Positions 62,801 through 64,000 of a stretch of DNA of 64,000 nucleotides are shown one piece after another. Location of the stretch: contig NC_080055.1 of the NCBI RefSeq assembly GCF_026212465.1, positions 15,918,245-15,982,244 of the forward strand. Reading direction: 5' to 3'. The position numbers and the translations under genes are program-made. Below the pieces are notes generated by a model. The model was not told the origin of the DNA, ran no database searches, and saw only the letters and a list, made by a program, of their open reading frames with translations. Each line of letters begins with the position of its first letter. Positions within the stretch are counted from its first letter, which is position 1. This stretch comes from Amaranthus tricolor. Lineage: Eukaryota; Streptophyta; Magnoliopsida; Caryophyllales; Amaranthaceae.

Positions 62801-64000
62801 TAATAATATTGCCACAAATAATTTTGATCCAATTATCTACTTATTGATGTGTGGCTACATTTATTCAAGAATGATAATCTAATAAAATCTTGTATAGATT
62901 TGATTTATGACCTTTTAATATGAGCTAATCTTCAAAAGTATTAAAATAATAAGTATTTTATATAATAAGTAAAATTATATATAATAATTAAAAAATACTT
63001 ATTATTATTAAATTAATACCCGCTAAAATAATGTAATTCAATTCTATACAAAACTATAACATTTATGAGATCCAACTCAAAGATTTTAAGAAATGATGCC
63101 AATTTAAGACTTTTAAAGAATCACTCAAAATATCTAAAACCTAAATATTAAAATTATATTAGTGCTCTCATGTATTATGATATATTCCTGCATTTCGATT
63201 TACTTATGGGCTTATGGCATCAGGTATTTATTAGTTTCTATCATAACCTTATCTTATATTCAACGCCTAATTTATAAAAAAGAATTTGATTAAAGAATAT
63301 TTTATTTATAGTTCAAAATATAAATAATTAAAATTATGTATCAAATTGAGTAAAATAGTGATATATTGCAAATACAATAGAACATGAAAAATTATATATT
63401 TAGCCTTTGAACTACATATTTATTTAACTAAACTATTGAAAAGATTGTAAGTTTGAAATTTATTATAAATATTGCTTAATCATCAATATAATTAATATTT
63501 TTAAATTATATTTATACATTTAATATAATATTAAATAGAAGTGTAAATGATTGTATCAGATAGTCTCTTTGCGAGCATGTCTCATATATAGCTCAAATAC
63601 CAAAAGAATACAAAGTATAAGTAAATTTATATATGAGCATTTTGTTTTAAGGTCGTCTCATTAAAAAATGATCTCACACAAATGTAGGACAATTTGAAAA
63701 AGTATATATCAATTCCATATCTTATGGATACAAATTATGATCATATGACCCATGATCCCATGAACTGGCCATGAATATTTGGTTCAGAAATTGTCTTCTT
63801 GTTGACATGTCGACAATGGACCACTTATGATCTCTTTTGTTTATTGATGTGTTATTTCATGTCGAATTGGAATTTAATTCTCTAAACAAAATATTGGTGG
63901 ATTGTTAGAGAAAGAATTAATTATGAATCTTCGTTTTGTCACATGCACCTTTATTATGAGATTCAATGCATGTAGAATTGACACCATTCATTTTCTCTTT
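59807..64000. other. AT-rich intergenic sequence with weak repeat remnants
   Basis: No coding frame with recognisable features; the 74-codon frame at 62126-62350 (+) is not convincing. It contains three related SINE-like stretches (60050-60170, 60430-60560, 60640-60690), a Helitron-like end near 60404, degenerate CTTAATGCCTACTTACAATA repeats at about 61560-61800, and possible AGACGGTCTC-type fragments near 63560-63680. Confidence 0.45.
60048..60690. repeat. SINE-like or retrotransposon-derived short repeats
   Basis: A common core, TTTTAGTTGAGTTGGTTTTT then TGATATGGTATTA, occurs at about 60058 and 60442 and partly at 60655. The first two are followed by a degenerate GGTTCGAATC-like box (AGATTTAAATCTCAAC, AGATGTTTGAATATCAACC). 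This resembles pol III A/B boxes of a tRNA-derived SINE, but the GGTATTA part also resembles a decayed LTR edge plus primer site. Confidence 0.35.

Overview
The window is plant nuclear DNA, and almost everything recognisable in it is transposable element. I found no host protein gene, tRNA, rRNA or CRISPR array. Plant origin rests on TNP2/Transposase_24/Ulp1-type CACTA genes, a Tekay/Del chromovirus, a SIRE-like Copia element, a plant RTE LINE and a plant DD39D mariner. A eudicot is likely; the repeated AGACGGTCTC-type short elements hint at Caryophyllales, but that is a weak inference.

Left nest (1-43524). An old CACTA element on the minus strand (here CACTA-0) carries a TNP2 fragment at 614-853 and, I infer, its 5' end at 32913-34027 plus 43411-43524. 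It was split by a minus-strand, non-coding large LTR element (LARD-like, 854-32912; LTRs of about 3.6 kb, internal region 4.2 kb). One LTR of the LARD was split by a second CACTA element (CACTA-1, 2411-23860). Its TNP2 gene was then split by a 10.9-kb SIRE-like Copia element (4852-15771) with an exact GTTTG target duplication. The 5' leader of CACTA-0 was separately split by a Tekay chromovirus (34028-43410). Five elements are stacked, and the order of events can be read from the junctions.

CACTA-1 carries a TNP2 transposase gene and, downstream, an intron-rich TnpA-like gene ending in a Ulp1 peptidase domain. One intron holds a 550-bp (AT)n tract and another a ~170-bp minisatellite. Two of the three Ulp1 catalytic residues are replaced. 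The Copia element has broken gag and pol but an intact extra 549-codon ORF between pol and its 3' LTR. The Tekay element has an extra acidic ORF before gag, has lost its RNase H domain in frame, and carries Asp-to-Asn at an integrase catalytic position.

Right part (43525-64000). This is AT-rich intergenic DNA with smaller elements: an AGACGGTCTC-type MITE; a Mutator-like MITE with identical-looking 179-bp inverted repeats and a perfect 9-bp target duplication around a trinucleotide core (46775-48119); a GC-rich CATCCCC block; a foldback element interrupted by an RTE LINE that is itself interrupted by a solo LTR (50038-54738); and a complete 3.5-kb mariner (56272-59804) that holds a broken transposase gene plus a convergent, previously unexpected small acidic ORF. 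From 59807 to the end I see only AT-rich DNA with possible SINE-like and Helitron-like remnants.

I found no convincing new host system. The best candidates for something undescribed are the antisense ORF in the mariner, the intact third ORF of the Copia element, and the extreme density of the heptamer GGAACAG/CTGTTCC throughout that Copia element. All coordinates, hand counts of mismatches and exon borders come from reading by eye.
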